This document shows positions 33,901 to 42,180 of a stretch of 64,000 bases of DNA, one piece after another (the first letter of the stretch is position 1; the number at the start of each line of letters is the position of its first letter). The stretch is from assembly GCA_029168955.1 (NCBI GenBank), contig JAPDOI010000380.1, forward strand, positions 362,501 through 426,500, in the 5' to 3' direction. Below the pieces are notes generated by a model that searched no databases, had not been told where the DNA came from, and was given only the letters and a program-made list of their open reading frames with translations. This stretch comes from Aplectana chamaeleonis (Eukaryota > Nematoda > Chromadorea > Rhabditida > Cosmocercidae). Position numbers and translations under genes: made by a program.

Positions 33901-34837
33901 ACTCCTATACAGATCACATACATAACAGCGCTACTGGCGTTTTCTGATCACCTGAGGCTTTCCAGTAGCTTTGATATATGGGATTTTTCTTTTCTGTAAA
34001 GGCTAGTGAAACGCCAGGCACATAATAACTGGCAGATATTGCATGGAATACCACATGACTAAACAAATGTTGGTGTATCATAGCACAAAACAGATTTTGC
34101 CGTTTGCCGTTTTGCCGTTTGCCGGTCATTTTTGGGGTTTGCCGTTGCCGTTGCCGTTTGCCGAAATTTCAATTTCCTTTGCCGCACACCCCTGGTTGCG
34201 ACGCCACCGCGGCACTGCGTCACTGTCAAATGATAATGCACAAAACACTTTGTCGCCGCCTGGTGCCCTAGCGAGCAACGTCGCGACATCAACCCTGCAG
34301 ACCGCGCAGCTCCGCGCGTGCCTATACTCAGTCATTAAACACCCTGTGGTTCGGCCTGGTCGCCCTTCACGCCGCGACACGATAGCTCTCGGAAGCTCGA
34401 AAATAAGACTTTTCCAGGAACAACCCATTCGTTGACTAGGTGTAAGCACTTTCTGAGAAACTCACTTTCCAATGCAGAAGTTTCTGATTGTGCTTGTGTC
34501 GATTATGCGTTCCTTACGCAGCGTATACGCAGCGACGAAGCCCGTTATAACAATCATTCTGAAAATATTTTTATACCTTTAAAGATGATTTTGTGAGACA
34601 ACATGAAGCTTTTTCATGCAAATCCCAAGTATTACAGCATTATATTCAAACACCACAACTGGATCAGATTGTGACAAAATATATGAACAGTTGTACTCTG
34701 GGAGAGAAGTTATTTCAAACGAAAACTCACATATCAGCTCCAACGTAACCGTTTGGAAAAGATTTCGAGTAGTGATGGAATAAAAATATGAAAAATATTG
34801 CCCAACCACGTAGTCCCTCCACAACGTCTCGCTTCAT
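15753..34837 (-). CDS. Membrane O-acyltransferase, acyltransferase-3 family (OAC-type), 8 exons
   Basis: The family moves acyl groups across or within membranes and has about 10 membrane helices. My exon model, read on the minus strand, is 34837-34731, 34558-34466, 31604-31433, 18863-18734, 18674-18553, about 17027-16857, 16797-16677 and 15985-15753. It gives about 382 residues. The junctions keep frame with GT..AG ends; the start of exon 6 is chosen to fit the frame and is the only uncertain edge. Family landmarks appear in order: GLRGWAI and LFHH (residues 8-22), FPNGYVGAD, RLLPLYY (about 70), HMW...MQWYL (134-146), LWQF (about 193) and LYLVHWP (285-291). Nematode OAC proteins often add a secreted SGNH-like domain; this one ends soon after the last helix. 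The usual acidic residue of the HxWSLSVEMQ motif is Leu here. Intron 3 is about 12.6 kb and holds the CRE satellite. The promoter is not recognised. Confidence 0.8.
16677..16797 (-). CDS. OAC-type gene, exon 7
   Basis: The exon lies between a TTGCTTGCAG acceptor and a GTGAGC donor. It encodes FPFITNRVTVSIGKLFYPLY then LVHWPLFSLASYY. The family has SNxxLVYIGDISYxLYLVHWP at this place, so this is the most diagnostic exon of the C-terminal half. The 59-bp intron before it (16798-16856) matches the 59-bp intron between exons 4 and 5. Confidence 0.85.
16857..17027 (-). CDS. OAC-type gene, exon 6 (start uncertain)
   Basis: It encodes two hydrophobic stretches, FFLPLVIPLLWF and DLRLYITVATTLLLHAGHRN, then a GAG/GTTTCT donor at 16856. 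The 3' end joins exon 7 in phase 0. The 5' edge is not clear: an acceptor at 17028 keeps the frame with exon 5, while the better-looking CCACAG at about 17041 would break it. An extra small exon between 17.0 and 18.5 kb is possible, because the family has a variable polar loop here. Confidence 0.6.
17221..17921. repeat. Foldback element in intron 5
   Basis: Left and right arms are inverted copies: GAGAGCTCTTTC..ACATGTCTTACTCTGCAACAAAGCATA at 17266-17312 and its inverse at 17827-17880. Outer ends pair TTCGAGAACCTGAGAAGAT with ATC..TCAGATTCTCGGATGAA. The spacer is also partly self-complementary (TTCTCCCATTTTCAAGTATCC at 17453 and its inverse at 17650-17675). It is about 700 bp with no gene. Confidence 0.7.
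18553..18863 (-). CDS. OAC-type gene, exons 4 and 5
   Basis: Exon 4 (18863-18734) begins LPSIEDAFGHMWLPCLLMQW and continues YLVAP, matching the family segment A-E-D-x-F-x-H-T-W-S-L-x-V-E-M-Q-F-Y-L-x-V-P. It ends GGA-G/GTGAGC. A 59-bp intron (18733-18675) ends in TTCATCTAG. Exon 5 (18674-18553) completes the Gly codon and reads ASAISMALFILSRKTIASYW, then LHCRLWQFCAGV, matching the family's FARxWQFxxG motif, with a GTGGGT donor at 18552. The frame is kept across the intron. Confidence 0.85.
19003..19148. mobile_element. GC-rich palindromic MITE (GGGGTCATTTATACT type), copy 1
   Basis: The left half contains TTTATACTCCTACCGCCGAG and GCGGCGAAGCACAATCCTAT, and the right half an inverse with decay (ATAGGATTGCGCAGTCGC ... 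GGAGTAAAAATGACGCC). It lies in intron 3 of the OAC-type gene. Related copies: 19605-19690, 20223-20353, 57622-57755, 57770-57846. Confidence 0.65.
19605..19700. mobile_element. GC-rich palindromic MITE, copy 2 (3' truncated)
   Basis: It reads GGGTTGTTTATAATACTTCC, CGCCGCCGCGCGG, AGTGCAATTCTATAA, then GATCGTGCCGCGCGATCAAT; the right half stops soon after TATTATAGAAATAA. Confidence 0.55.
20223..20353. mobile_element. GC-rich palindromic MITE, copy 3, interrupted by a Harbinger-like MITE
   Basis: It starts GGGGTCATTTATACTGC and ends GCGGCAGAAGTATAA. The final TATAA is where the 136-bp MITE 20354-20489 has inserted with TAA duplication, so the palindromic element was there first. Confidence 0.65.
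20354..20489. mobile_element. Harbinger-like MITE, 136 bp, copy 3 (TAA TSD)
   Basis: Ends GGCCTCTTTCAGAGTTCC and GGAAGTGTGAAATAGGCC; TAA at 20351-20353 and 20490-20492. The inside includes GAGCATCGATCGAGATCGCG and GTCGCACGTCAAT, as in the other copies. Confidence 0.8.
20587..21202. repeat. Near-perfect inverted repeat (hairpin) beside the satellite
   Basis: The arm 20587-20762 and the arm 21021-21202 are inverse copies over about 175 bp with few differences (for example AAAAAGGGGTCTTCCAAGCG at 20591 and its inverse near 21190). The spacer is about 260 bp. The right arm continues without a break into the sequence leading to the satellite. The same arm sequences flank the second array at 51080-51230, 52975-53020 and 53255-53430. 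Confidence 0.85.
21329..27799. repeat. CRE-palindrome satellite: about 150 copies of a 42-bp unit
   Basis: The consensus unit is TGATGACGTCATCAGATGCC followed by CTATGTACTTTACATGACACCC. It starts with a 14-bp perfect palindrome that contains TGACGTCA, the CREB/ATF bZIP site. Units vary by one base at C-runs (41-42 bp) and at set places: ACATGACA or ACGCGACA, CACCC or CATCC, and TGATGACG or TTTTGACG. Because 42 is a multiple of 3, many spurious frames of up to about 200 codons arise on both strands. The array lies in intron 3 of the OAC-type gene. Confidence 0.95.
27800..28200. repeat. Right flank of the satellite, shared with 53900-54230
   Basis: After a short purine-rich run (GGAACGAGGGACGAGGGACG), the sequence TTTTAGCTAAGCTTCCGCCG, then GAAATCTCTAGAAAAT and TTTTATTAACTACTTTACC, matches 53970-54120 in order. 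It ends in a perfect 10-bp-stem hairpin, CTCCAGCCGC-TTC-GCGGCTGGAG (about 28093), partly kept at 54165-54190. Confidence 0.8.
28335..28500. mobile_element. CAG-duplicating MITE, copy 3
   Basis: Ends GGGTGCGTTCCAAGAAGG and CTTCTTGGAACGCACCC; CAG at 28332-28334 and 28501-28503. It is the best-conserved pair of ends of the three copies. Confidence 0.8.
28914..29070 (-). repeat. TATAACTTC-type repeat with a shared open frame, copy A
   Basis: On the minus strand it reads like FLKPAAQSGVLQSFSIDAQE and then ADPTNALYTSLV. Three more copies (31145-31290 plus, 42980-43125 minus, 43925-44060 plus) share the frame. Copies at 42980 and 44060 are the two inverted ends of one element, so this is probably a terminal repeat of a DNA element and not a gene. 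Confidence 0.6.
29512..30409. mobile_element. Harbinger-like element, 898 bp, TAA TSD
   Basis: Ends GGCGCCGGTCAGAC and the inverse of GGCCGCCGTCATAG are similar, with TAA on both sides (29509-29511 and 30410-30412). The inside holds inverted segments (CGCGCGCCTTCTCGTGGA at 30085 and TCCACGAGAAGGTGCGCG at 30223; GAGGCACTCCGATATGGG and CCCATATCAGAGTGCCTC) and repeated GACTCAGT words. No transposase frame is visible. Confidence 0.6.
30455..31140. repeat. Dispersed non-coding repeat block
   Basis: Several diverged units of the CAAATTCGTATTCACCACCC / AAATCTGAGACTCTGATCAA family occur here in both orientations. It is intronic to the OAC-type gene. No frame is open across units. Confidence 0.6.
31145..31291 (+). 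repeat. TATAACTTC-type repeat with a shared open frame, copy B
   Basis: In the plus frame it reads NFADPVAQDGVLRSCIIDLP, then ADPTYALNTSLV; a stop lies just upstream, so it is no gene by itself. It closes the dispersed block 30455-31140. Confidence 0.55.
31433..31604 (-). CDS. OAC-type gene, exon 3
   Basis: After a TATTTTCAG acceptor the exon reads KAKRLLPLYYAAILFILILC, then FVIFPISYQQTNLERSKLAL and LLISNV, ending SFSLM at a GTATGC donor. The family has RRxKRILPLYYL, a hydrophobic helix, then TNxExAxxALLFVSNI, so the order and spacing fit. It completes the AA left by exon 2. It ends in phase 0, as exon 4 requires. Confidence 0.85.
31980..32115. mobile_element. Harbinger-like MITE, 136 bp, copy 4 (TTA TSD)
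   Basis: Ends GGCCTCTTTCGGAGTTCGAT and GCACTCTGAAAGAGGCC; TTA at 31977-31979 and 32116-32118. It lies in intron 2 of the OAC-type gene. A second MITE-like sequence (32119-32395, ends AGGGGTCTGCAGAATTGCAG and the inverse of a similar word) directly abuts it. Confidence 0.8.
32119..33480. repeat. GC-rich inverted-repeat region in intron 2
   Basis: It contains the MITE-like segment 32119-32395, inverse-related CGTCGCGGTGTCGGTTGCC / CGACGAGGGGGACAAC words around 32200-32330 and 33170-33480, and a small hairpin pair (GAGCCCTATACGGCCCTAA at 32691 and its inverse TTAGGGCCGTATAGGGCTC at 32945). No coding sequence is recognised. Confidence 0.5.
33498..34194. mobile_element. hAT-like MITE with GCCGTTTGCCG subterminal repeats, 697 bp
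   Basis: Ends CAGGGGTGTGCGGCAA and TTTGCCGCACACCCCTG. Near-perfect 8-bp TSD: GTTTCGAC at 33490-33497 and GTTGCGAC at 34195-34202. Both ends are packed with TTGCCGTTTGCCG words over about 90 bp, likely transposase-binding repeats. It lies in intron 2 of the OAC-type gene. No transposase frame. Confidence 0.85.
34466..34558 (-). CDS. OAC-type gene, exon 2
   Basis: After an ATATTTTCAG acceptor it completes the Ile codon begun in exon 1 and reads MIVITGFVAAYTLRKERIID, then TSTIRNFCIGK, with a GTGAGT donor at 34465. The family equivalent is FFVxSGFLMxxxL...FYxRRxKRI, so the helix-turn and the basic stretch are in place, though the SGF is TGF here. Confidence 0.8.
34731..34837 (-). CDS. OAC-type gene, exon 1 with start codon
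   Basis: It reads MKRDVVEGLRGWAIFFIFLF, then HHYSKSFPNGYVGAD, the classic N-terminus of nematode acyltransferase-3 proteins (KRxDxQGxRGxAI..LFHF.P..FPNGYxGVD). The start is the ATG at 34837, chosen because it directly precedes the conserved KRxD and lies 7 bp after an acceptor. The exon ends at a GTGAGT donor (34730). Confidence 0.85.
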
Positions 34838-34851
34838 TACTAGCCTGAAAA
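34838..34851 (-). promoter_or_regulatory. Possible spliced-leader acceptor of the OAC-type gene
   Basis: On the minus strand CATTTTCAG is followed by GCTAGTA and then the ATG. In nematodes this layout often marks trans-splicing of a leader RNA. An ordinary upstream exon cannot be excluded. Confidence 0.45.
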
Positions 34852-34859
34852 TGACTTTC

Positions 34860-37600
34860 AGACGTCTAGCCCCGTTATAGTCGGCCGATAGGTTGTAGCC
34901 ACCCCGTCGACAAGCATCTATATATGTACATAATGCGAATGTCAAACATTCACCCGTTGTGGCCGGACTGAGCACGCCTGTTCCGTGGCCATTCCGATCG
35001 ATATGTATGGGAAACATTGCTCTTTCGGGACAAAAATCCTCCCTCGATGTGGGCGGACTGTGCCAGCCTGATCCGTACCGTAGGAAGGGTAGAAGACGGC
35101 TCAGGATCACTAGGGTCTGAAGAGGACGGCTCAGTCCGGTCTACGGCTGACTGCACCGGAGCCCGCTGATGATGCTGAACTTTCAGACTAGCTAACTAAC
35201 AAACAGATGCCGGAATGAGCTTCCGCGTCCTTCACGCGCCTTAGGGGTTCAATTTGACAGCAATACACTTTCAAGCCCGCTACAAAACGGTTTGAACAGC
35301 AAGGCCCGATGCTCCACATAGAATACTCAACTTGATCATGAGCTTATCAGTATATGAGAGAGTCTTTCAGGACCGATTCCGCAAAGTGACCTTGAGCCAC
35401 TCTTTAAACGACATCTGGGGTGGTATTAATTGGGGGTGTTAAACGCGAATTAACAGGCGTTTAGTTCGCGTTGAACGCGAGTTTAACCACAACAGAATCT
35501 GAGCAGGTCTCCTAATAGTTGGGAGAGAATTCCCTCTAGTTTCACCCTAACATCCCTCAGTGGTAGGCATTTGTTACACTTCTAATGAAAGCGCCTTGAA
35601 AAAGCGACAATTGTAAGCTTTGTTACGAAAAATAGCGATTGCGAAACGTTTTCAGGTCTGTTTTTCTCTTAAATTCCGACATGTGGCATTCTCGCGGTAA
35701 GTTCGCGTTTAACATACTCTCGCAGACAGCACGGAAACAGTGCTGAAATGCGAGAGAAACTGGCGGTTAACGAAAAACTCCTCCCAAGGAGTTTTTGGAT
35801 GCGGTTAGCAAGATACAGCAGGAACAGTTTTGACCATCTATACTGAGGGCAAGTGCGAGTTCAATTAATGCACAGGGTTAAGGAAGTTTGATAGCACTGT
35901 TAGCCATTTTGATTCAGGACGTCAGCCAATCTTTAAAACTGAAAGGTGTTTCAAGGGATAGTCTTTTAACGGCTTCCGCCAGGGAAACGGGCGATGAGGG
36001 ATCAAAACAAAGCAGGGATCATTGCTGAAACACGTTGGCCGTCTTCTTTGGTGGCACCAATCAATCCCTCCCAATCAGCAGTTAACTTTTTGCGAGCGCC
36101 GACAATTCTCCCGCTTTTGTTTATTTTCTTCCGAAATTCATTCGCTTCGCTATTATCAGGTTAGTTTCATTTTCATAATTCATCGCATAGCACAGGCTAT
36201 GAGGATTATGTAGTAAATTATTTGCTTGCTCGCGTTTCGAGCAGGTTTCCACAATTTTTTAAGTGCAAAAAAATAGAAAATTTTCCAAGCGACTGATTTT
36301 CAAGTGATTTGATGCTTTGGTAATGTTTAATCAGCATTAGTCGGGGCGTATCGGGCGAGTTTTGTGGGAAAGAAATGCGAACTTGTTTCTAAAACCAACT
36401 GTACTTGTTCTACTTTTCTGCCAGATTCAAATACTCCTCTTTCATTGCCAGATCAGTGCCATCGTGGCCTCTTATTTTTTTTTTGAGGGTCCGCGACGCA
36501 GTTGCTTTGGTGCATTGGTAGAGCCACTCGAAGTGTTTCAAATTCTTACCTTGAAATATGTGTACAAAATCTTTTCCTTAAACGATGCGCATATGAGTGT
36601 GTAACAGTGTTTCTATATATTTTCAGCACTAACTGCGGGCGGGGGATTAGTTTCATTTTGAGAAGACGGCAAACACTTCACAAATTCAACTGCATCAATG
36701 ACCGAAACCACACCATTACCCCATTCTCGGACGCCAGACTTCAGTTGCACGCTTCCGAAAAAAAAACACTTGAATTCTTTTTCAAGAACGAAAACAGACT
36801 ATCTAGTTCATCATCATTCTTATAGGGTTTTAACTATCCATTTCAGTTGATTGCAGGACATTCTTTGAATTTATGCATTACTCGACGAGTTTCGGAATGT
36901 CTTTTTCGCACCTAGCGTTACCTTCCCAAGAACACCTTGTAAATAATTCATCCAGAAATTATAAAATTTTCGTTCGCTCGGAGTTCCCTTTGGAAAAATT
37001 TTTGTTTTTCAAAAAACTTTTGTTTGACAAAATTAAAAAAAAAAGTTAACAAATTTACTGATAATGCAAACTTTTGTCAGATCACAGGCATTTGATTGAT
37101 TGAGGCTAATGATTAACCTAGCATGTCTTTTCGAGATTGGTCCTGAAAACTCACGGAGCTCATAAAAAATTACGAGATTTAGGATTTCCAAGAAAAATTT
37201 TAAAAATTGCGTTCTGATCGTGTTTCGAACAAGCGAAATATTACGAAGTTCCCGTTGAATGCTCTTCCTAATGAATAAAATAAATGACATTACTTGTGTA
37301 ATCTTTCCGATCCCTCGTCTTTCCACCGTAAACGTCGTTCGTGTCCAAGTGTAGAAAATACTTATGCGGACGAAGGTCACGTATAATGTACGTGTAAGCA
37401 GAGGGCAGCCTTCGTTAAACCGGCAACAAACCGTGGCACCTATGCCGCGGTTCGTAGCCGGCCAGGAGGTGGCGGTTTGTTTGCGTTAATTTGGCGGCTC
37501 TACTGCATTTATGTCGCGGTATGTTGGCGGCTTGGAGGTGCCGGTTTATTCGCGTTCAACACTCCATTTACTACTACCCCCTGGCTGCTGAGGGGTCTTT
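34860..37600. other. Upstream region of the OAC-type gene, no gene seen
   Basis: It should hold the promoter of the minus-strand gene, but I recognise no core element. An imperfect repeat (AACGCGA words at 35440-35475 and 35700-35715) and AT-rich DNA (36230-37300) occur. At 37400-37550 there is a direct repeat around CCGCGGTTCGTAGCCGGCC / GTCGCGGTATGTTGGCGGC. Confidence 0.35.
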
Positions 37601-37699
37601 GTGATCTACAGCTGAGAAAATTTCTTCACTGTGGGATGACGTCCTTGTAGCGGACTGCGGAGGGGCTGGCCTCCTTGCTGCGAGCCGTGACGTCGACTG

Positions 37700-37935
37700 T
37701 ACAGTGAGCACGGATGGAACCGATACTTTGCGTTCCATGTCGCGCATCGGTGCAAACGTATTGCAAGTTTGTTATAGAATATGCGCACCGAGCTTGCGCC
37801 AAGGCACAACAAGGAACGCAAAGTATGAGTGTGATCCATGCCGTTTGTACCCTTGTTGTGGTAAATGTCGGGGGGGGGGGGTTATAACGCGCAACAAATT
37901 TGGGTTGCGCGCCCGTGTACCCTTGCTGCAGCTAT
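37700..37935. repeat. Imperfect hairpin and direct repeats, GC-rich
   Basis: GATACTTTGCGTTCCATGTC at 37721 and its inverse-like partner AAGGAACGCAAAGTATGAG at 37811 form a hairpin of about 130 bp. A run of ten G (37870-37879) and a partial repeat (TGTACCCTTGTTG / TGTACCCTTGCTG) follow. No protein recognised. Confidence 0.45.
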
Positions 37936-38302
37936 AATAACGGAAGTGCGGTGGAAGTTTTGCCTTTTAACAAATAGTACTCCTGCCACAGCAGGACATG
38001 CAGTTGCGATTACTATGAAGGTTCGGCTGAGGTTAAGCCTACTACCAGTGTGCGACCACTTTGAACCGACCGCCACGAGCGTGAGATAGAATTTCAATGC
38101 GCACCCATAAATGGATCGTAACCAATATCATGTCAATGTACATCGGATCAGAGATCAAAGTCAGTAAGTGAACATAAAACACGCAGAGCAATCTGCAGAC
38201 AAGTTAAAATTTCCACCCATCAGAATCAAGGTGCAGAGATCGAAAAATGTATGTATGCCGGCCTTCCTTTGTTATGCCTATCTCGCCCAGATGAGTCTGG
38301 GC

Positions 38303-39939
38303 CAGGGAAGTCCGGCAATTACCGTTTGCCGTTTGTCGTTTGCCGGCCATCTTTGCGACTTTCTTGCCGTTTGTCGTTTGCCGAAAATGTTGTTGTTTTT
38401 CTACTATTTTGTTATTGGTGTTTTTTGTTCCTTATTTTTGTTTAGAACTCGGCAAAACATTAAAAGGAAACGCAGCTAATGCTCGCCACTATGTAGGCAC
38501 TAGCGGTAATACGATTATCCGATTGTTCGCCCAACCGTAATCCGGGGTTTTGACTTCTCTGGGGTGGTAGTAAATATGTTTGAAACGCGAGTCGACTCGT
38601 GGTAAGTCCGCTGTAAACTGCAGCTAAACGCGAGCTTTATATTTGACGATTTTCAGGAAAGTGACAAGGCATTGCTGAAAATACGCACTCGCATGCCACG
38701 TTTTGAGCCACTAGATACGCATAGTGTGGAAAAAATCTCCAAAAAATGGTTCATTCTGTCATTTCTTGGGGAAAATGGTCGAAATAGTGTATGAATGAGG
38801 AAAAATATGTATAGCTTTTGAGAAAGTCCACCGTGGAACGTTTTCGAAGCCTATCCACCTTTTTCCTCATTCACACACTATTTCCAGTTTCTCTGTCAGC
38901 TCGCGTTAAGTTGACAGTGGATAGTACAAATCCAATGTGGTGCTTTGATTTCTGTTCCAGGGTTTCGACAGATTCTGGGGTAGCTAAAATAAGCAGGAAG
39001 CACTTGTGCGACACAGAAGCATTTGTGGTACACACGTGGGTAGGGACTCTGAGAAAGTATGCCGGGGCAGTGCCAGTAAAGTACCGCGACCCTCGACTGT
39101 GCCGCGATAGTTCCACTGTTGTACCGCAATAGCTCCGTGATGATTACTGTGCCGTGGAGGTTCTGTTGCAGTGTCTTGAGGGTCGACAACGCCGCGACAT
39201 TGACGTGATAGTACCGCTGCAGTTCTGTGTTGGAACCGCACGAACTCCGCGAGGATGCATCAGCGAACCCTCGTCGACTACGTTTCACTATTATGTGTGA
39301 TAAAACGAGATTGTTGCTGGTTCAATAGCCCAAATTTGACGTACATCCCGTATCTCCTAGGTCGCCATAACTAACGGGTATACACTCTGCTCCTATCAGA
39401 CAGAAGACTTAAGCACCGCAGGTGTATATTTTTGTTCCTAGGCCCACCAAGTTGTATTTTGACTCATTTGATATGAGTCAGTCGCAGTCGGTCATATTTT
39501 TGTCAGAGCGCAGCCACCGATAGCGGAGCCGCACCGGTACTACCGCGGAGCCGGGCGGCACTACTACGGAGCCGCAGCGGCACTATTGCGGGGCAGCCAC
39601 AACATTGCCTCTGCGCCTCTGCGATAATGCCGCTTCGGTGCCTGTAGGAAGCCGCTTCTTCGCGAAGCCGCAGCGGGGATTTTATTAATTTCCATGAGGT
39701 CCCACGTGTCTCGTTTCTGTTCATGTGATGCATCGAAATGAACCTACTCCCTAGATACGGAATCATTAAAATGTTTACATAAGTATTGGAAAAAAGGAAA
39801 AAAAAGTAGAGCGGCAGATATGAACAGCTTTTATGTCGATCTAAGGAATGATGATTTTTGCCGTTTGCCGGCCGTTTTTAGGATTTTCTTGCCGATTGCC
39901 GAACGCCGAAATCTAAAAATTGTTTGCCGCACATCCCTG
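38303..39939. mobile_element. hAT-like element with GCCGTTTGCCG subterminal repeats, 1637 bp
   Basis: Ends CAGGGAAGTCCGGCAA and TTTGCCGCACATCCCTG; 8-bp TSD with one change, GTCTGGGC (38295-38302) and GCCTGGGC (39940-39947). It has the same subterminal GCCGTTTGCCG repeats as 33498-34194, of which it is a longer, internally different relative. It includes an inner hairpin (ATAGTGTATGAATGAGGAAA at 38786 and its inverse near 38880) and GC-rich inner DNA (39060-39280, 39510-39680). No transposase frame. Confidence 0.8.
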
Positions 39940-39999
39940 GCCTGGGCGGAGCGAGTAGCGGAGCTGCCGGTCATGACAAAGTATAATGGTTATGAGGAG

Positions 40000-40680
40000 G
40001 TTGAGACATAATAAGACCAATCAGCCCTACTTCGTCCGGCTAGAAAAGAGGCGCAATGGCTGTATGCTCCAGATCGCATTGGTCTCGGTGGTTTGTTGTA
40101 TCAGTATGGTGATTTCTCAAAAGGGACGGCCTTCTATTATTGAGAGAAAAAGTTTGCAACAAAAAGGAGCGTCTGTTTTACAATTATTGACATTTACACT
40201 GCTTGATCGGTGCGACTCCAGATGTTGGTAGAGGGCTAAATGCTCGAATAAAAAAAGTCGCAAGGCATGTGATAAGGAGCTATCGCTTTGTACCATCTGG
40301 CTTTGTGTGGATCATCGACACGGTCAAGCAGGCGCCTGTAACTCAGGATGTTCTGAACGAGTAACCTGAGACTTTAACGCAAGTTGCATGATGGCTTCAC
40401 GCAACTTACTTCAAGTTCACAAGTAACTTGAAGCGATGTAACTTGTAACTTGACCATATTTTTCATCAAGTATCATGAAATTTGCGCTAATAATACATAA
40501 CAGCAACTCGCACTGCTGTTACATGGTACCTGATATACACACGCGACGCCGCCGGCACCGACACGCGACGCGGTCAGCACACGGACTCGCGGCCTGCTCG
40601 CCGAACACAACTGGAACCGCCAGCGGCTAGGCGAGGCGGAGTATCTCGGAATAGGGTAACTGAACCGACGACGCTAACGA
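40000..40680. other. Gene-free stretch
   Basis: Short ACTTG/CAAGT words are repeated at 40360-40490 (AACTTACTTCAAGTTCACAAGT). No exon or protein recognised. Confidence 0.3.
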
Positions 40681-40684
40681 CATT

Positions 40685-41045
40685 TGAGTCCTGCCTCAGG
40701 AGTGCGTCGATTACCTCCCTAGGAAACAGCCCCCCCCCAAAAAAAAAAGTTATCCTCTGATTCTGAGTCAAATTTACTCTTTTCCCTCGCGCGCTTGTGC
40801 GGAGTGAGGCTAGAGACAGCGAGAAAGTGTGGAGAGAAGGAGACGCAGCTTACGTGCGCAGACGTACGCGATGCACAGAAATAAATTACACTTGGAAACA
40901 GAGGATACATGTGCGATAAGATAACACGTTTAAGTTACACACCAGTACTTCCTGTCATGTGTAAGTCATCTCGCACCGTGCAACAGGCCTACTTTGTTGG
41001 AGGTAACATGTAATTTAAAGGCTCAGTCCAACTATAGTTGTAAAA
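40685..41045. repeat. Dispersed repeat, second copy (see 2160-2370)
   Basis: It starts GAGTCCTGCCTCAGGAGTGC and continues to CTCGCACCGTGCAACA and GGTAACATGTAATTTAAAG, in the same order as at 2160-2370. A block rich in CTCGCGCG / GAGACAGCGAGAAAG words (40780-40870) is inserted in it; similar blocks occur at 16505-16585 and 56000-56060. Confidence 0.6.
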
Positions 41046-41064
41046 TAACAAAAATGTAATTCGT

Positions 41065-41760
41065 TAGAAAAAAATTACGAAATTTCGGAGTTTGAACGAA
41101 CGAATTTCGGAACTAATCGAAATTTTGATTTTTTCGGAAGTCGTTCGAAATTTCGGATCTTTTTTTTCGAAACCGGACTCAACGCTTACAACGCTCAGCC
41201 AAAGAATGGATATACACACGTGTTTGATTTCTACTCAACTCGCGAGCATGTATAGCCTTCTCCCTTATTTCAACCACTTCGAAGTTATGTTCATCGGACC
41301 TATCATGTCGAAGTCTCCTGATCACTGATATATTTTCCCATGGCCGATCGCTCCGCAGCTTGCTCCGCCCGGACTCATTAGAGCAAGAAAGACTTTATAT
41401 TCCCCGGTCCCAAGCACAACTTATTCGAGCAGGCGAGTTGTTCGCTCACGCCCACGACAACTCGGCCCGAGGAATAACGAAACAGCGTAACCTAAGGTTC
41501 GAGGAGCGTTTTCAAAATCGAACGAATTTTAGAAAACTATTCCGAAAAATCAGATCTCGAAAGAACGAAAATTGAAAAAATTAAATCGAAAAAAGTCGAT
41601 TAAACGAAAATTGAAATGAATTTGTTTGACGAATTATACAACAAAAGAAATTTCAAAAAAAATTCGTTCGACGAAATTTTGAACAAACGAAAACGAACGA
41701 AAAACATTTTGAGAAGTCTTTCGAAATATTTTCGAAAATTTCGTTCGTGTACAACTATAA
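41065..41760. repeat. TTCGAAA/TTTCGAA degenerate repeat tract
   Basis: The tract is made of imperfect CGAAATTTCG, GAACGAA and TTCGAAA words in two parts (41065-41180 and 41500-41760) around a less repetitive middle. It is related in style to 1023-1400 and 10640-11170. The open frames are low-complexity. Confidence 0.5.
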
Positions 41761-42180
41761 GTCAAACTTCAGAATCGTTTTTCAGTTCTCTGCTAACTTG
41801 AAAACGGTCTCATACTGATTCCAATGATGACTCATGATTCGTACACGACCCCCTAGGAGCGGAGTTACGGTCCTTCGAAAGTTGAGCTGCGGTAGCATGG
41901 TGGACGAGTTGTCCAAGGCTTTCATCTTCCGTCATTTGCAACCGATTAAAGAGAAAGGCTGAGAATGAAGGGAAGAACGGTGCTATCGATCAGAAGCTAT
42001 CATCTCTGTGGGCACCACAGGGTGCCTTGCTCCTATATTTCGCTTATTCGGAGGAAGCGAGATCTCGTACTTGACAGGTGTTACAAGGGGTGCGCCTACT
42101 TCACAATTATGTGGAAATCTCAGATTTCGTCTCTGAGCTTGGACTGCGCCTTTAAAGATAAGAAGATGAGTCGCAGATAG

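Noticed and set aside
41077..41801. Frames in the TTCGAAA tract
   Set aside because: The sequence is low-complexity Lys/Asn/Phe/Arg-rich and comes from a degenerate repeat; no domain is visible.
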